A DNA stretch of 64,000 bases from Nitratireductor alexandrii (GCF_004000215.1 NZ_RBVY01000003.1:230970-294969), one strand, 5' to 3'; positions 1-8,639 are shown, numbered from the stretch's first letter. Notes: generated from the letters alone by a model not told the origin. Numbers and translations are program-made.

Positions 1-103
1 CCCAGGAACCGGCGCGCGTGTCAAACCCATAGGCCCGGCACGCCAAATCGCGGTGCGGACCGTAACGCGCTTCGGCGCGCCGCCGTTCGTCCGCCCGTTC
101 GGC

Positions 104-137
104 CGAAAACCGGTTCCCACTTTTTTGCCGGATGCTC
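104..137. repeat. Partial rhizobial-type intergenic repeat
   Basis: The stretch has the core CGAAAACCGGTTCCCACTTT followed by a T-run and GCCGGATGCTCT. It resembles, from memory, a short repeat that is abundant between genes in Rhizobium and Mesorhizobium relatives. It lies directly upstream of the ArsR gene and probably overlaps its promoter or leader. Only this copy was noticed in the window. The first 141 bases hold no gene I can support. Confidence 0.4.
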
Positions 138-141
138 TACC

Positions 142-414
142 ATGGCAGCGATGAGCACGCCCGATGCCTTTGCCGCAATCGCCGACCCAAATCGGCGCCA
201 TCTGCTGGAAGAGCTGCGCCGCGGCCCCAGAACGGTCGGCGAACTGGCCGCCGGGCTGCCGATCTCACGTCCCGCCGTTTCGCAGCATCTGAAAATCCTG
301 CTCGACGCCGGGCTGGTCGTTGCCCGGGCGGCAGGAACCAAGCGCCTTTACGCCGTCGACAATGACGGCTTCCTCGGGCTGAACCTGTGGCTCGATCAGT
401 TCTGGGAAGGATAG
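142..414 (+). CDS. ArsR/SmtB-family winged-helix transcriptional regulator
   Basis: A 90-residue protein that is almost entirely a winged helix-turn-helix domain. The recognition-helix region reads ISRPAVSQHLKILLDAGLV, and RAAGTKRLYAV forms the wing. No CxC metal site of the ArsR/SmtB sensor type is visible, so it resembles the SdpR-like branch rather than a metal sensor. An alternative start three codons in (151, MSTPD) is equally plausible. The upstream DNA is a rhizobial-type repeat. No target gene is adjacent in the same direction. Sensor ligand and targets are unknown. Confidence 0.85.
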   Translation: MAAMSTPDAFAAIADPNRRHLLEELRRGPRTVGELAAGLPISRPAVSQHLKILLDAGLVVARAAGTKRLYAVDNDGFLGLNLWLDQFWEG

Positions 415-428
415 AAAGGCCCGCAAGG

Positions 429-462
429 GGCCACGGGCTCTGGCCTATGCCGGCCCGTGGCG
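429..462. terminator. Bidirectional hairpin between convergent genes
   Basis: A 9-bp perfect stem, GCCACGGGC (430-438) with GCCCGTGGC (453-461), has an inner GGC/GCC extension. It lies in the 54-base gap between the ArsR gene (plus) and the YdcH-like gene (minus). The position fits a shared terminator. There is no strong T-run on either side, so the call is moderate. Confidence 0.5.
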
Positions 463-468
463 CCTTGA

Positions 469-648
469 TCAGTGCCTGGTCGGCGGGGATTCCATCTTTT
501 CGATTTCGTCCTTCAGCGCCAGTTTCCTGCGCTTCAGCCGATTGATTTCAAGGTCGTCGACCGACGGATGGGCCAGGGCCTCGTCGATCTCGCGTTCGAG
601 TTCTCCATGCTTGCGCCGCAATTCCTCAAGATGGGATGCTAGAGACAT
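469..648 (-). CDS. YdcH-like small protein (DUF465), copy 1
   Basis: A 59-residue, highly charged protein starting MSLASHLEELRRKHGELE. It is predicted all-helical and contains LEINRLKRRKLALKDEIEKM, the conserved Lys/Arg-rich second helix of the DUF465/YdcH family. These are short helical-hairpin cytoplasmic proteins of unknown function. A homologue of the same family lies 217 bases away on the opposite strand (866-1069), so the two form a divergent pair. The start is the only ATG giving the complete family domain. There is no adjacent partner gene that suggests a function. Confidence 0.85.
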   Translation of the reverse strand: MSLASHLEELRRKHGELEREIDEALAHPSVDDLEINRLKRRKLALKDEIEKMESPPTRH

Positions 649-865
649 GTGTGTCGTTCCCTTTCATCTGGTCCTCGAAGCGTGTGCCGAGCCGCGTTTT
701 TAGCGACTCGTGACACTGCCATGACAGTGTGCCACCTGTTTGCCGACAAGTCGAATGCCGGGTAGTAGCATTTTCCCGACGGGCGAAATGTGCTATGGCC
801 GAAAGGCGATGCGGCGCCCGTCGGGCTCGCCGGAAAGGCGGGAATTCAGCGCCGGGGAATCTTTG

Positions 866-1069
866 ATGCAAGACCAGGAACAAGCCGAAATTCGTCTCGA
901 ATTTGCGCGCTTGAAGCAAGAACATGCGGATTTCGACGCCGCCATCCAGGCCATGATCTCCACGGGCTGCGATCCCCTGCAGGTGCAGCGCATGAAGAAG
1001 AAGAAGCTGGCGCTCAAGGACCGCCTGCGCGAACTCGAAGACAGCATCATTCCCGACATCATCGCCTGA
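866..1069 (+). CDS. YdcH-like small protein (DUF465), copy 2
   Basis: A 67-residue charged helical protein beginning [20 protein letters not shown]. Its second half, [17 protein letters not shown], matches the DUF465 core and closely resembles RRKLALKDEIEKME of the divergent neighbour at 469-648. The two are probably paralogues. The ATG at 866 follows GGGGAAT and gives the usual family length. Longer upstream readings add Arg/Ser-rich sequence unlike the family. purE starts about 100 bases downstream on the same strand. Function unknown. Confidence 0.85.
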   Translation: MQDQEQAEIRLEFARLKQEHADFDAAIQAMISTGCDPLQVQRMKKKKLALKDRLRELEDSIIPDIIA

Positions 1070-1172
1070 TCCGCACGCGCGAACGGCCCGCGCCGCGCTG
1101 GCGGCCCGTCGCTTGCGACAACGGGTGGTTTCGGCTAAGGCGCCTGTTGCCTCCTTCACATGGGATCAGCCC

Positions 1173-1670
1173 TTGCAAAGCCCTGCTCGCGACGTCGCCA
1201 TCATCATGGGAAGCCAATCGGACTGGCCGACCATGCGCCATGCCGCCGACACATTGGCAAAGCTCGATATCGGCCACGACGCGCTGATCGTCTCGGCGCA
1301 CCGCACGCCGGAACGGCTTTACGAATTCGCCCGCACGGCGCGCGACAAGGGCTACCGTGTCATCATCGCCGGCGCCGGCGGCGCGGCCCATCTGCCCGGT
1401 ATGACGGCATCGATGACGCCGCTGCCGGTTTTTGGCGTACCGATCGAATCCAAGGCGCTTTCGGGCCAGGATTCGCTGCTGTCGATTGTCCAGATGCCGG
1501 CCGGCATCCCGGTCGGCACGCTGGCGATCGGTCGCGCCGGCGCCGTCAACGCGGCGCTGCTGGCGGCTGCCGTGCTGGCGCTTGGCGATGCCGACCTCGC
1601 GACCAGGCTCGACCATTACCGCGAACGCCAAAGCGAGCAGGTGGCGGCACGTCCCGCCGACGACGCATGA
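1173..1670 (+). CDS. purE: N5-carboxyaminoimidazole ribonucleotide mutase (PurE)
   Basis: Converts N5-CAIR to CAIR in de novo purine synthesis, working with PurK. The signature GSQSDWPTM lies just after the N-terminus, followed by [21 protein letters not shown] and the C-terminal alanine-rich helix of class I PurE. The start is uncertain. TTG at 1173 places the family motif at the usual distance from the N-terminus; in-frame GTG (1125) and TTG (1113) would add atypical residues. The stop overlaps the purK start by four bases (ATGA), so the two are translationally coupled. Confidence 0.93.
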   Translation: MQSPARDVAIIMGSQSDWPTMRHAADTLAKLDIGHDALIVSAHRTPERLYEFARTARDKGYRVIIAGAGGAAHLPGMTASMTPLPVFGVPIESKALSGQDSLLSIVQMPAGIPVGTLAIGRAGAVNAALLAAAVLALGDADLATRLDHYRERQSEQVAARPADDA

Positions 1671-2758
1671 CGGCGCCGCTTTGCCCGGGCGCGACCATCG
1701 GCATTATCGGGGGCGGCCAACTCGGCCGCATGCTTGCCGGCGCCGCCGCCCGACTGGGTTACAAGACGGTGATCCTCGACCCGCAACCCAACTGCCCGGC
1801 CGCACAACTGGCATCAAGCCAGATCGTCGGCGCCTATGACGACCCCACCGCCCTCGCCACCCTCGCCGGCAGCGCCGACGTCGTGACCTACGAGTTCGAA
1901 AACGTCCCCGTCGCGGCCGCGAGGTCGCTCGCCGAGCGGCTTGGCGTATTGCCGCCACCCAAGGCACTCGACATCGCCCAGGATCGCCTGACGGAAAAAA
2001 CCTTTCTCAACGACGCCGGCATATCCACAGCCCGCCATTTCGCTGTGGACAGCGACGCCGACCTCGCCGCCGCGCTCGACGCGCTTGGCGGAAGCGGCGT
2101 GCTCAAGACGCGCCGTCTCGGTTATGACGGCAAGGGCCAGCGGGTGCTGCGCGGCCTCGCCGCTGGCGCGTGCCGGGGCGTGGTCGCGGCTATGGGCGAC
2201 GTTCCCCTGATCCTCGAGGAACTCGTCGATTTCAGTTTCGAATTTTCCGTCATCGCGGCGCGCGCCGCCGACGGAACGGTGCAGGCATACGACCCCGCCC
2301 GCAACGAACATCGCGAGGGCATTCTGCGCCGCTCCCTGGTGCCGGCCGGCATCGAGCCGGCAACTCTTGCTGGCGCGCGTGCAAGCACTTTTGCACTTAT
2401 GGAGGCTCTCGGCTACGTCGGCGTCATCGGCGTCGAGTTCTTTGCGCTCGCCGACGGCGGCTTCCTCGTCAACGAATTTGCGCCGCGCGTTCACAATTCC
2501 GGCCACTGGACCGACGCCGCCTGTGCGGTCTCGCAATTCGAACAACACATCCGCGCCGTTGCCGGCCTGCCGCTCGGCGATCCCCGGCGCCATTCAAACG
2601 CGGTGATGGAAAACCTGATCGGAGCCGAGATCGACGAGGCTGCCGACCTCATGCGCCAGCCGGACACGGTATTGACGCTCTACGGCAAGGCCGAAACGCG
2701 GCCCGGCCGCAAGATGGGCCATGTCACGCGGATCGCGCCGCTTTCGGCGAAAGGTTGA
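1667..2758 (+). CDS. purK: 5-(carboxyamino)imidazole ribonucleotide synthase (PurK)
   Basis: ATP-dependent carboxylation of AIR to N5-CAIR, the step before PurE. At 363 residues it has the usual family length. It starts [20 protein letters not shown], a Rossmann-like PreATP-grasp loop. ATP-grasp residues are visible as [15 protein letters not shown], and the metal-binding end as [21 protein letters not shown] at 1667 overlaps the purE stop. The purEK pair is complete. The stop codon lies inside a TTGACA that may be the -35 of the next gene. Confidence 0.97.
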   Translation: MTAPLCPGATIGIIGGGQLGRMLAGAAARLGYKTVILDPQPNCPAAQLASSQIVGAYDDPTALATLAGSADVVTYEFENVPVAAARSLAERLGVLPPPKALDIAQDRLTEKTFLNDAGISTARHFAVDSDADLAAALDALGGSGVLKTRRLGYDGKGQRVLRGLAAGACRGVVAAMGDVPLILEELVDFSFEFSVIAARAADGTVQAYDPARNEHREGILRRSLVPAGIEPATLAGARASTFALMEALGYVGVIGVEFFALADGGFLVNEFAPRVHNSGHWTDAACAVSQFEQHIRAVAGLPLGDPRRHSNAVMENLIGAEIDEAADLMRQPDTVLTLYGKAETRPGRKMGHVTRIAPLSAKG

Positions 2759-2782
2759 CACGCCGCCGCCGGATCGTTTAAG
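2755..2782 (+). promoter_or_regulatory. Candidate promoter for rpmJ
   Basis: TTGACA (2755-2760), a 16-base spacer, then TTTAAG (2777-2782). The -35 is perfect and the -10 is weak. The -35 overlaps the purK stop codon. It would start a leader of about 75 bases before rpmJ. Confidence 0.4.
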
Positions 2783-2798
2783 GACCGCGCGAACTTAC

Positions 2799-2822
2799 GG
2801 CGCGCCTCCCCGGCGCGCCTTT
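2799..2822 (+). terminator. GGCGCGCC hairpin between purK and rpmJ
   Basis: Two copies of the self-complementary GGCGCGCC (2799-2806 and 2812-2819) are separated by five bases and followed by TTT. The element can form an 8-bp all-GC hairpin. It may terminate purEK, or act as a structured leader if the promoter at 2755 is used. Confidence 0.4.
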
Positions 2823-2862
2823 CACGTTGGGCCCTTTCGGGTCGGCATGACGGACCGGAACA

Positions 2863-2988
2863 ATGAAGATCAAGAATTCGCTTAAGGCGTTGAAATCCCG
2901 TCACCGCGACAACCGGATGGTTCGCCGCAAGGGCCGGATTTACATCATCAACAAGGCCAATCCGCGCTTCAAGGCCCGCCAGGGCTGA
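2863..2988 (+). CDS. rpmJ: 50S ribosomal protein L36
   Basis: A 41-residue basic protein, [20 protein letters not shown] continuing to KARQG. It lacks the four zinc-binding Cys/His residues of the C+ form of L36, so it is the zinc-independent C- type (YkgO-like) common in Alphaproteobacteria. It is a component of the large ribosomal subunit. The start follows GGACCGGAACA. It is transcribed alone, between purEK and a TPR protein. Confidence 0.96.
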   Translation: MKIKNSLKALKSRHRDNRMVRRKGRIYIINKANPRFKARQG

Positions 2989-3130
2989 AGCTGGAAATCG
3001 CACCGAAAGGCGCGAGCCGGCTTTCGCACGACTGCCGATCGCACCATGCCGACTCGGCATGCGGCGCGCCGAGCATCGATCACGGTTTTTTCAGTTTGAC
3101 GTTCCGCGGACGGGGACTAGATTCCCGGCC

Positions 3131-3721
3131 ATGCGGAGCGTTTTGCGATTCTCTAGATTAGTTTCTTGCGTCCTGGGCATTGCGCTCCTGTCCGTCGGTG
3201 CGGCCGTGGCTGCTGAGCCCGCGGCGCGTAAGGAAGCCGAAACTTCACGCCTGGACACGCTGTTCATGGATCTGAAGCGCGAACGCAACGAAAAGGCGGC
3301 CGAACGCATCGCCCAGCGCATCTGGGACGAATGGATGAAATCAGGCAGCGCCACGATCGACCTCCTGCTGCAATGGTCGAGTGAGGCGACGCGCAAGAAG
3401 GAATTCGCCGTCGCGCTCGATTTCCTCGACCAGATCGTCATGCTCGAGCCCGACTACGCCGAAGGCTGGAACCGGCGCGCGACCGTCCATTACATGATGG
3501 ACAGCTATTCCAAGTCCATGGCCGACATCGAGCGCACGCTCAATCTGGAGCCGCGCCATTTCGGCGCCCTGTCCGGCATGGGCGCGATCCTCAAGGCGAC
3601 CGGGCGCAAGGAACTGGCCTTACGCGCCTATGAACGCGTGCTGGCGATCTACCCGATGATGCGCAACGCCCAGAACGAGGTCGTTACCTTGACCGAAGAG
3701 CTGGCCGGCGAAGGCATTTGA
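3131..3721 (+). CDS. Secreted tetratricopeptide-repeat protein
   Basis: A 196-residue protein with an N-terminal signal peptide (hydrophobic SCVLGIALLSVGAAVAA, then AEPAAR). A TPR array follows from about residue 90 to 175: LDFLDQIVMLEPDYAEGWNR, SMADIERTLNLEPRHFGALS and LRAYERVLAIYPMMRNAQ. TPRs mediate protein-protein contacts, so a periplasmic scaffold role is likely but unspecified. The start at 3131 is chosen because it begins the signal peptide. The gene is probably monocistronic; the next plus-strand gene is 70 bases away. No catalytic motif is visible. Confidence 0.85.
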   Translation: MRSVLRFSRLVSCVLGIALLSVGAAVAAEPAARKEAETSRLDTLFMDLKRERNEKAAERIAQRIWDEWMKSGSATIDLLLQWSSEATRKKEFAVALDFLDQIVMLEPDYAEGWNRRATVHYMMDSYSKSMADIERTLNLEPRHFGALSGMGAILKATGRKELALRAYERVLAIYPMMRNAQNEVVTLTEELAGEGI

Positions 3722-3791
3722 GCGAAACCCGATCTTACACGGTCTCAACGACAGTCCGTCCGATCCACGTCACCGGCAAGCCACTCCCGCG

Positions 3792-4859
3792 ATGAATCTC
3801 GTCTACGCATTCTGCGCTTTCCTGCTTGCCCTGATCCTGGTCGCCGCCGGCGTCACCCGCGTCGGCGTATGGATGGCGGAGAGAAAAAACCCGCCATCGG
3901 GAAGCTTCGCCACCGTCAACGACACCCGCATGCATTTCGTGCGCGTGCCGGCGGCCGCTGACGCGCCGCTTCCCCCGATCGTCTTCGTCCACGGCGCCAG
4001 CGGCAATCTGCGCGATGCGATGCTGCCGCTGCGCAAAACCCTGGAAGGGCGCGCCGACATGCTGTTCGTCGACCGTCCCGGTCACGGATGGTCGGCGCGC
4101 GGCCCGGCCGACAACGCCACGCCGGCCGGCCAGGCAAAAACCATTGCCGCGCTGATGGATCATCTCGAGATTGGCCCGGCAATCGTGGTCGGTCATTCCT
4201 TCGGCGGCGCCATTGCCGCCACCTTCGCCCTCGATCACCCGCAAAAGACCGCCGGCCTGGTTTTCCTGGCGGCCGTATCGCACCCGTGGCCGGGCGCCGG
4301 CACCGCCTGGTATTATGAACTGACCGCCACCCCGCTGCTCGGACGATTGTTTTCCGAAACGCTCGCGCTTCCGGGCGGCGCCCTGCGCATGGCGGCCGCG
4401 ACCGCCTGCGTCTTCGCCCCCAACCGCCTTCCGGAGGGTTATGCCCAAGAGGCCGGTATCGGGCTTGTTTTGCGGCCTGGAACCTTTCGCGCCAATGCGC
4501 AGGACGTCACCGGCCTCTACGACTATGTCACCCGGGTGGCCCCCCGCTACGGTGAAATCGACACCCCGACCGTGGTGATCTCGGGCAGGCGCGACACCGT
4601 GGTCTACGAGGAGATCCATTCGACCGGGCTTGCGCGCGACATTCCCGGCGCGCGCGCGGTATGGATCGACAATCTCGGCCACAAGCCGGACTGGACCGCG
4701 CCCGATCTCACCGTGGCGGCGATCGAAACGGTCGCCGGCCTCGACCGTGATCTTGCCGCCGCCGCGCGCGAGGTCGAAGTCCGGATCGCCGACGATGCGT
4801 TCGGTCCGATCGAGAATTGCCCCGACGAGAAGCCGCCTTTAAACGCCGCATCCCGGTAG
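3792..4859 (+). CDS. Membrane-anchored alpha/beta hydrolase
   Basis: A 355-residue protein with an N-terminal hydrophobic anchor (YAFCAFLLALILVAAGV, residues 4-20) and an alpha/beta-hydrolase fold. The oxyanion region is VFVHGASGNLRD. The nucleophile elbow is GHSFGG, with Ser as catalytic residue. An acid is likely in SGRRDTVV, and the histidine is in IDNLGHKPDW. It also has the FVDRPGHGWS strand typical of the family. Substrate cannot be read from sequence. It is convergent with pyk, leaving 27 bases between stops. Confidence 0.88.
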   Translation: MNLVYAFCAFLLALILVAAGVTRVGVWMAERKNPPSGSFATVNDTRMHFVRVPAAADAPLPPIVFVHGASGNLRDAMLPLRKTLEGRADMLFVDRPGHGWSARGPADNATPAGQAKTIAALMDHLEIGPAIVVGHSFGGAIAATFALDHPQKTAGLVFLAAVSHPWPGAGTAWYYELTATPLLGRLFSETLALPGGALRMAAATACVFAPNRLPEGYAQEAGIGLVLRPGTFRANAQDVTGLYDYVTRVAPRYGEIDTPTVVISGRRDTVVYEEIHSTGLARDIPGARAVWIDNLGHKPDWTAPDLTVAAIETVAGLDRDLAAAAREVEVRIADDAFGPIENCPDEKPPLNAASR

Positions 4860-4886
4860 CACGCGAACCGCCTTGCCCCGTGCGGG

Positions 4887-6323
4887 TCAGATGCCGCTCA
4901 GCCCGTCCGAGCCAATATAGGCGATCCTGAGCATGTTGGTGGCGCCAGGCGTCCTGAGCGGCACGCCCGCCGTCACGATGATACGGTCGCCGGGGCGGCA
5001 GAAGCCTTCGGAAAAGGCGATCCGGCAAGCCCGATCGACCATATCGTCGAGATCGGTCGCATCCGGCGTGACCACGCAGTGCGTGCCCCACACGAGCGAC
5101 AGGCGACGCGCCGTCTCGACCACCGGCGACAAGGCGATGATCGGCACTTGCGGCCGCTCGCGCGCCGCGCGCAGACCCGTCGTACCCGATGAGGTGTAGC
5201 ACACGATCGCCGACAGCTTCAGCGTCTCGGCGATCTGGCGCGCGGCCAACGAGATCGCATCCGCGCCGGTCGCTTCAGGCTCGGCGCGCTGGGCATGGAC
5301 GATGCCGGCATAGGTCGGATCCTTTTCGACCTGCTCGGCGATCGCGTTCATCATCCCCACCGCCTCGACCGGATAGTCGCCGGCCGCCGATTCGGCCGAC
5401 AGCATGATGGCGTCCGCGCCCTCGAAAACCGCAGTGGCAACGTCCGACACCTCCGCCCGGGTCGGCGCCGGGGCAGAGATCATCGATTCCAGCATCTGCG
5501 TGGCGACCACCACCGGCTTGCCGGCGCGCCGCGCGGCTCGGGTGAGCTGTTTCTGGATGCCCGGAACGGCCTCGATCGGCATTTCCACCCCGAGATCGCC
5601 GCGCGCCACCATCAACGCGTCCGAAAGCTCGATGATTTCGGCAAGCCGCGCCACCGCCTGGGGTTTTTCGATCTTCGACATCAGCGCCGCGCGTCCCCGC
5701 GCCACCTTGCGCACCTCGGCGAGATCCTCGGGCCGCTGGATGAAGGACAGCGCGATCCAGTCGACGCCCGCCTGCAGCACCGCGTCAAGGTCGCGGCGAT
5801 CCTTGTCGGTCAGCGCCCCGACGGGCAGGTCGGTGTCGGGCAGGCTCACGCCCTTGCGATCGGATATTGTCGTGCCCGCGACAACTTCGGCCTCGATCGC
5901 GGTTCCCGTCGCCCCGACGGCCTTGAGCTGCAACCGGCCGTCATCGATCAGCAGCCGGTCGCCCTTCTTGACCGAACGCAGGATTTCGGGATGCGGCAGC
6001 TCGACACGGCTCGAATCGCCCGGTTCCGGATTGTCGTCGAAGGTGAAGGTCTGGCCGACTTCCAGTTCGACCGCGCCGTCGGCGAACTTGCCGACCCGCA
6101 ATTTCGGTCCCTGCAGATCCGCCAGAATGCCGATCGGCCGACCGACGGCCTTTTCGACCTTGCGGATACGCTCGACAAGCGTACGCATCAGCGGATGGTC
6201 GGCATGGCTCATATTGATGCGGAAGACGTCCGCGCCGGCTTCGTAGAGCCTGCGGATCATGGCCTCCTCGGACGAGGCCGGCCCGAGTGTCGCCAGGATC
6301 CGGACCTTGCGGCTGCGTTTCAT
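4887..6323 (-). CDS. pyk: Pyruvate kinase
   Basis: Converts phosphoenolpyruvate and ADP to pyruvate and ATP. At 478 residues it has the usual bacterial length. Visible motifs are KVRILATLGPASS at the N-terminus, the active-site signature around SKIEKPQAV with its catalytic Lys, VARGDLGVEMP binding Mg and phosphate, and a C-terminal regulatory domain ending NMLRIAYIGSDG. The start overlaps the stop of the upstream DUF1036 gene by four bases (ATGA). The two are therefore an operon and translationally coupled. Confidence 0.98.
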   Translation of the reverse strand: MKRSRKVRILATLGPASSEEAMIRRLYEAGADVFRINMSHADHPLMRTLVERIRKVEKAVGRPIGILADLQGPKLRVGKFADGAVELEVGQTFTFDDNPEPGDSSRVELPHPEILRSVKKGDRLLIDDGRLQLKAVGATGTAIEAEVVAGTTISDRKGVSLPDTDLPVGALTDKDRRDLDAVLQAGVDWIALSFIQRPEDLAEVRKVARGRAALMSKIEKPQAVARLAEIIELSDALMVARGDLGVEMPIEAVPGIQKQLTRAARRAGKPVVVATQMLESMISAPAPTRAEVSDVATAVFEGADAIMLSAESAAGDYPVEAVGMMNAIAEQVEKDPTYAGIVHAQRAEPEATGADAISLAARQIAETLKLSAIVCYTSSGTTGLRAARERPQVPIIALSPVVETARRLSLVWGTHCVVTPDATDLDDMVDRACRIAFSEGFCRPGDRIIVTAGVPLRTPGATNMLRIAYIGSDGLSGI

Positions 6324-6835
6324 TGATTTCCCGTTCCCGTGACGGCGGCGGTCCCGTCGGTTGCCGGCTCGTCCGTGAGCTGGACCATCCAGCTCGCCTG
6401 CTGACCGGTATCATATTCCTGGAACCCGGCTCGCTGGAAGCCGCGCGGGATGCAGTCGCGCACGCCGACGATTTTGAATTCCTTGTCGGCGATGCACATG
6501 TTGATCGGCCCGTCCCAGCGTCCGCCCCGTTCGGCATCTTCCGCATAAAGATAATAGTAGCGTGACGACAGCCGTCCCTCGATCAAGGTTTTGCAGGTCG
6601 AGCCCTCGATATGCCACCACCCCTCGGTAATCCAGCCCGCGCTGGCGCGATAGCCGATGGCCACGCCGACGAGGTTCTGCGTGGCGTTGCAAACGCGGAA
6701 ATCGGCCCTCGCCGATTGCGTGGTGCCTGCGAGAACGAGGAAAACCAGAACGGGAAGCGACACGCCGACGCAGCGGACTGCAGATCGAACGCCTGCAAAA
6801 TCCATAACGCTGTCCCTCACCCGTGAACGAAACAT
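6320..6835 (-). CDS. DUF1036 secreted protein, upstream of pyk
   Basis: A 171-residue protein with a signal segment (VGVSLPVLVFLVLAGTTQSARA) followed by the DUF1036 domain. The domain opens DFRVCNATQNLVGVAIGYR and has paired cysteines (around VCNAT, STCKTL, MCIAD and DCIPRG) and the aromatic GWWHIEG and RYYYLYA strands. DUF1036 proteins are small periplasmic proteins of unknown function in Alphaproteobacteria, often next to pyk. MFRSRV at 6835 is preferred as start over an unlikely 120-residue extension. The gene overlaps pyk by four bases. Confidence 0.9.
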   Translation of the reverse strand: MFRSRVRDSVMDFAGVRSAVRCVGVSLPVLVFLVLAGTTQSARADFRVCNATQNLVGVAIGYRASAGWITEGWWHIEGSTCKTLIEGRLSSRYYYLYAEDAERGGRWDGPINMCIADKEFKIVGVRDCIPRGFQRAGFQEYDTGQQASWMVQLTDEPATDGTAAVTGTGNQ

Positions 6836-7046
6836 GGTCCGTTCCTCCTTTTCGGAAAACTGCAGGCCCGTGTCAACGCGGCCTCGCCGCCATTGCCCAA
6901 CCCGTGGCGGCACGATCGCCTTTGGCATCTGCCACAACAGTGTCGAAACAACGGCATTGCCATCCGCCATCGGTCGTGAAAGGACATGCACCGCCTCTTC
7001 CATTCGGTCAATCGGACAGGTTCCCGCTTTTCGGTTTGCTACGCTT

Positions 7047-7844
7047 ATGACCCGCACCGCCCTCTTTTCACCCGTCGAGATCGTGGACGGCGCCCGCGAG
7101 CGCGGTATCGTCCTGATCGGCGACCATGCCCGCAACGCCGTGCCTGACGAATACGGCGATCTCGGTATTCCGGCCGCCGAGTTCGACCGCCACATCGCCT
7201 ACGATATCGGCGTGGAATGGGTGGTGCGGCGCCTTGCCGCCCTGATCGGCGCTCCGGCCGTTCTGGCCGGCTTCTCGCGGCTGCTGATCGACCCCAATCG
7301 CGGCGAGGACGACCCGACACTGATTCGCCAGCTCTATGACGGCACGGTCATAAGCGGCAACTATCCGATCACCGCACATGAACGCGAGCGCCGGCTCGAC
7401 CGGTTCTACCGTCCCTACCACGACGCCGTCGCGGCCATGACCGCCTCGGTCGCCGCGGCGAGCCGGCGCGCGCCCTTCATCGTTTCGATCCACTCCTTCA
7501 CCCCCGCCATGCAGGGTCGGCGCCGGCCCTGGCATGTCGGCATTCTGTGGGACAGCGACGACCGCGCGGTGAAGCCAGTGCTGGAGGCGCTGCGCGCCGA
7601 TCCCGACCTCGTGGTGGGCGACAACGAGCCCTATGACGGCGCATTGCGCGGCGACACGATGTTCCGCCATGCCACCGTCAATGGCTACCCGCATCTATTG
7701 ATCGAGCTGCGCCAGGACCTGATCGCGACCGAAGCCGGCGCAACGCGCTGGGCCGAGCGGCTGGCGCCGATCCTTGACGCGGTCGACCGCCGGGACGATA
7801 TGCATCGGGTGGAGCAGTTCGGTTCGCGAACCGGCCCGGTCTGA
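7047..7844 (+). CDS. N-formylglutamate amidohydrolase
   Basis: A 265-residue member of the N-formylglutamate amidohydrolase family, which releases glutamate and formate in histidine degradation and related deformylation. Seen: GIVLIGDHARNAVP near the N-terminus, DIGVEWVVR, the SRLLIDPNRGEDDPTLI metal/substrate segment, FIVSIHSFTP and HLLIELRQDLI. No hut genes are nearby, so a housekeeping or alternative amide substrate is possible. It is followed after 14 bases by a DUF1244 gene, a pairing common in Rhizobiales. It is divergent from DUF1036-pyk across about 210 bases. Confidence 0.92.
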   Translation: MTRTALFSPVEIVDGARERGIVLIGDHARNAVPDEYGDLGIPAAEFDRHIAYDIGVEWVVRRLAALIGAPAVLAGFSRLLIDPNRGEDDPTLIRQLYDGTVISGNYPITAHERERRLDRFYRPYHDAVAAMTASVAAASRRAPFIVSIHSFTPAMQGRRRPWHVGILWDSDDRAVKPVLEALRADPDLVVGDNEPYDGALRGDTMFRHATVNGYPHLLIELRQDLIATEAGATRWAERLAPILDAVDRRDDMHRVEQFGSRTGPV

Positions 7845-7858
7845 CAGGGAGCGATCGC

Positions 7859-8167
7859 ATGACGAAATTGACGCCAGAACAGCAGCGCGACTTCGAGGCT
7901 GCCGCATTCCGCGCCTTGCGCGATCATCTGCGGGCGCGGCCCGACGTACAGAATATCGACCTGATGAACCTGGCCGGCTTTTGCCGCAACTGCCTGTCCA
8001 ACTGGTACCGCGACGCGGCAGAGGCCGAAGGCGTCACGCTGTCGAAGGAAGACGCGCGCGAGATCGTCTACGGCATGCCCTACGAGGAATGGCGCGCAAG
8101 GCACCAGATCGAGGCCTCAGCCGACCAGAAGGCCGCTTTCGAGAAAAGCCATCCGCGGCACGATTAG
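7859..8167 (+). CDS. DUF1244 family protein
   Basis: A 102-residue soluble protein with the DUF1244 hallmark NIDLMNLAGFCRNCLSNWY, which contains a CxxC that could bind metal, followed by IVYGMPYEEWRARHQ. Family members are small, conserved and of unknown biochemical function. It starts with ATG directly after GGGAGCGATCGC. It lies 14 bases behind the amidohydrolase gene, so the two are co-transcribed. It is convergent with, and overlaps by four bases, the GNAT gene end at 8164. Confidence 0.93.
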   Translation: MTKLTPEQQRDFEAAAFRALRDHLRARPDVQNIDLMNLAGFCRNCLSNWYRDAAEAEGVTLSKEDAREIVYGMPYEEWRARHQIEASADQKAAFEKSHPRHD

Positions 8168-8613
8168 AGATCGAGCACCAGGCGCGGCAGGAACCGGCCG
8201 GGGATAGAGCCGGAGGGCGACTGGCCGTCGTCCCGCGCGCCGTATTTGCGGTAAAAGGCCGCCGCATCGGGGTCTGCCTCGATGATCATGCGCCGGGCGC
8301 CGCCTTGCCGGCACGCCGCCACCGCCCATGTGAACAGCATGCCTCCCACACCGCAGCCCATCGCCTCGGGAGCGACAAACAGTTTTTCCAGATCCGCCTC
8401 GTCATCGGCAAGCGCGATCTCGGCAACGCCGACGATCGCGCCGTCGCGCAGGGCAACCTGCAGCCGGGCCCGGTCGAGATCGGGCTCCGTCAACGTGAGT
8501 TCCTCGCGGCAGGCCTCCATGAACGCCCGGTCATAACCCCAATGGGCCTTGGATTGCAGGCACACGGCCGTCAGCAAGCCGGCTTCGCCCGGTCGCGGCG
8601 GCCGCAATGTCAC
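8164..8613 (-). CDS. GNAT-family N-acetyltransferase
   Basis: A 149-residue acetyl-CoA-dependent acyltransferase. It has LRPPRPGEAGLLTAVC at the N-terminus, VGVAEIALADDEADLEKLFV as the beta-strand/motif A lead-in, a CoA loop EAMGCGVGGMLFTWA (a variant of Q/RxxGxG/A) and ADPDAAAFYRKYGA near the C-terminus. The proposed start is GTG at 8613, placing the gene 26 bases after the ABC-F gene. In-frame codons upstream would overlap that gene. Substrate unknown. Confidence 0.85.
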   Translation of the reverse strand: MTLRPPRPGEAGLLTAVCLQSKAHWGYDRAFMEACREELTLTEPDLDRARLQVALRDGAIVGVAEIALADDEADLEKLFVAPEAMGCGVGGMLFTWAVAACRQGGARRMIIEADPDAAAFYRKYGARDDGQSPSGSIPGRFLPRLVLDL

Positions 8614-8639
8614 GGCAGAGGCCGTCCCGCGCACCGGCC

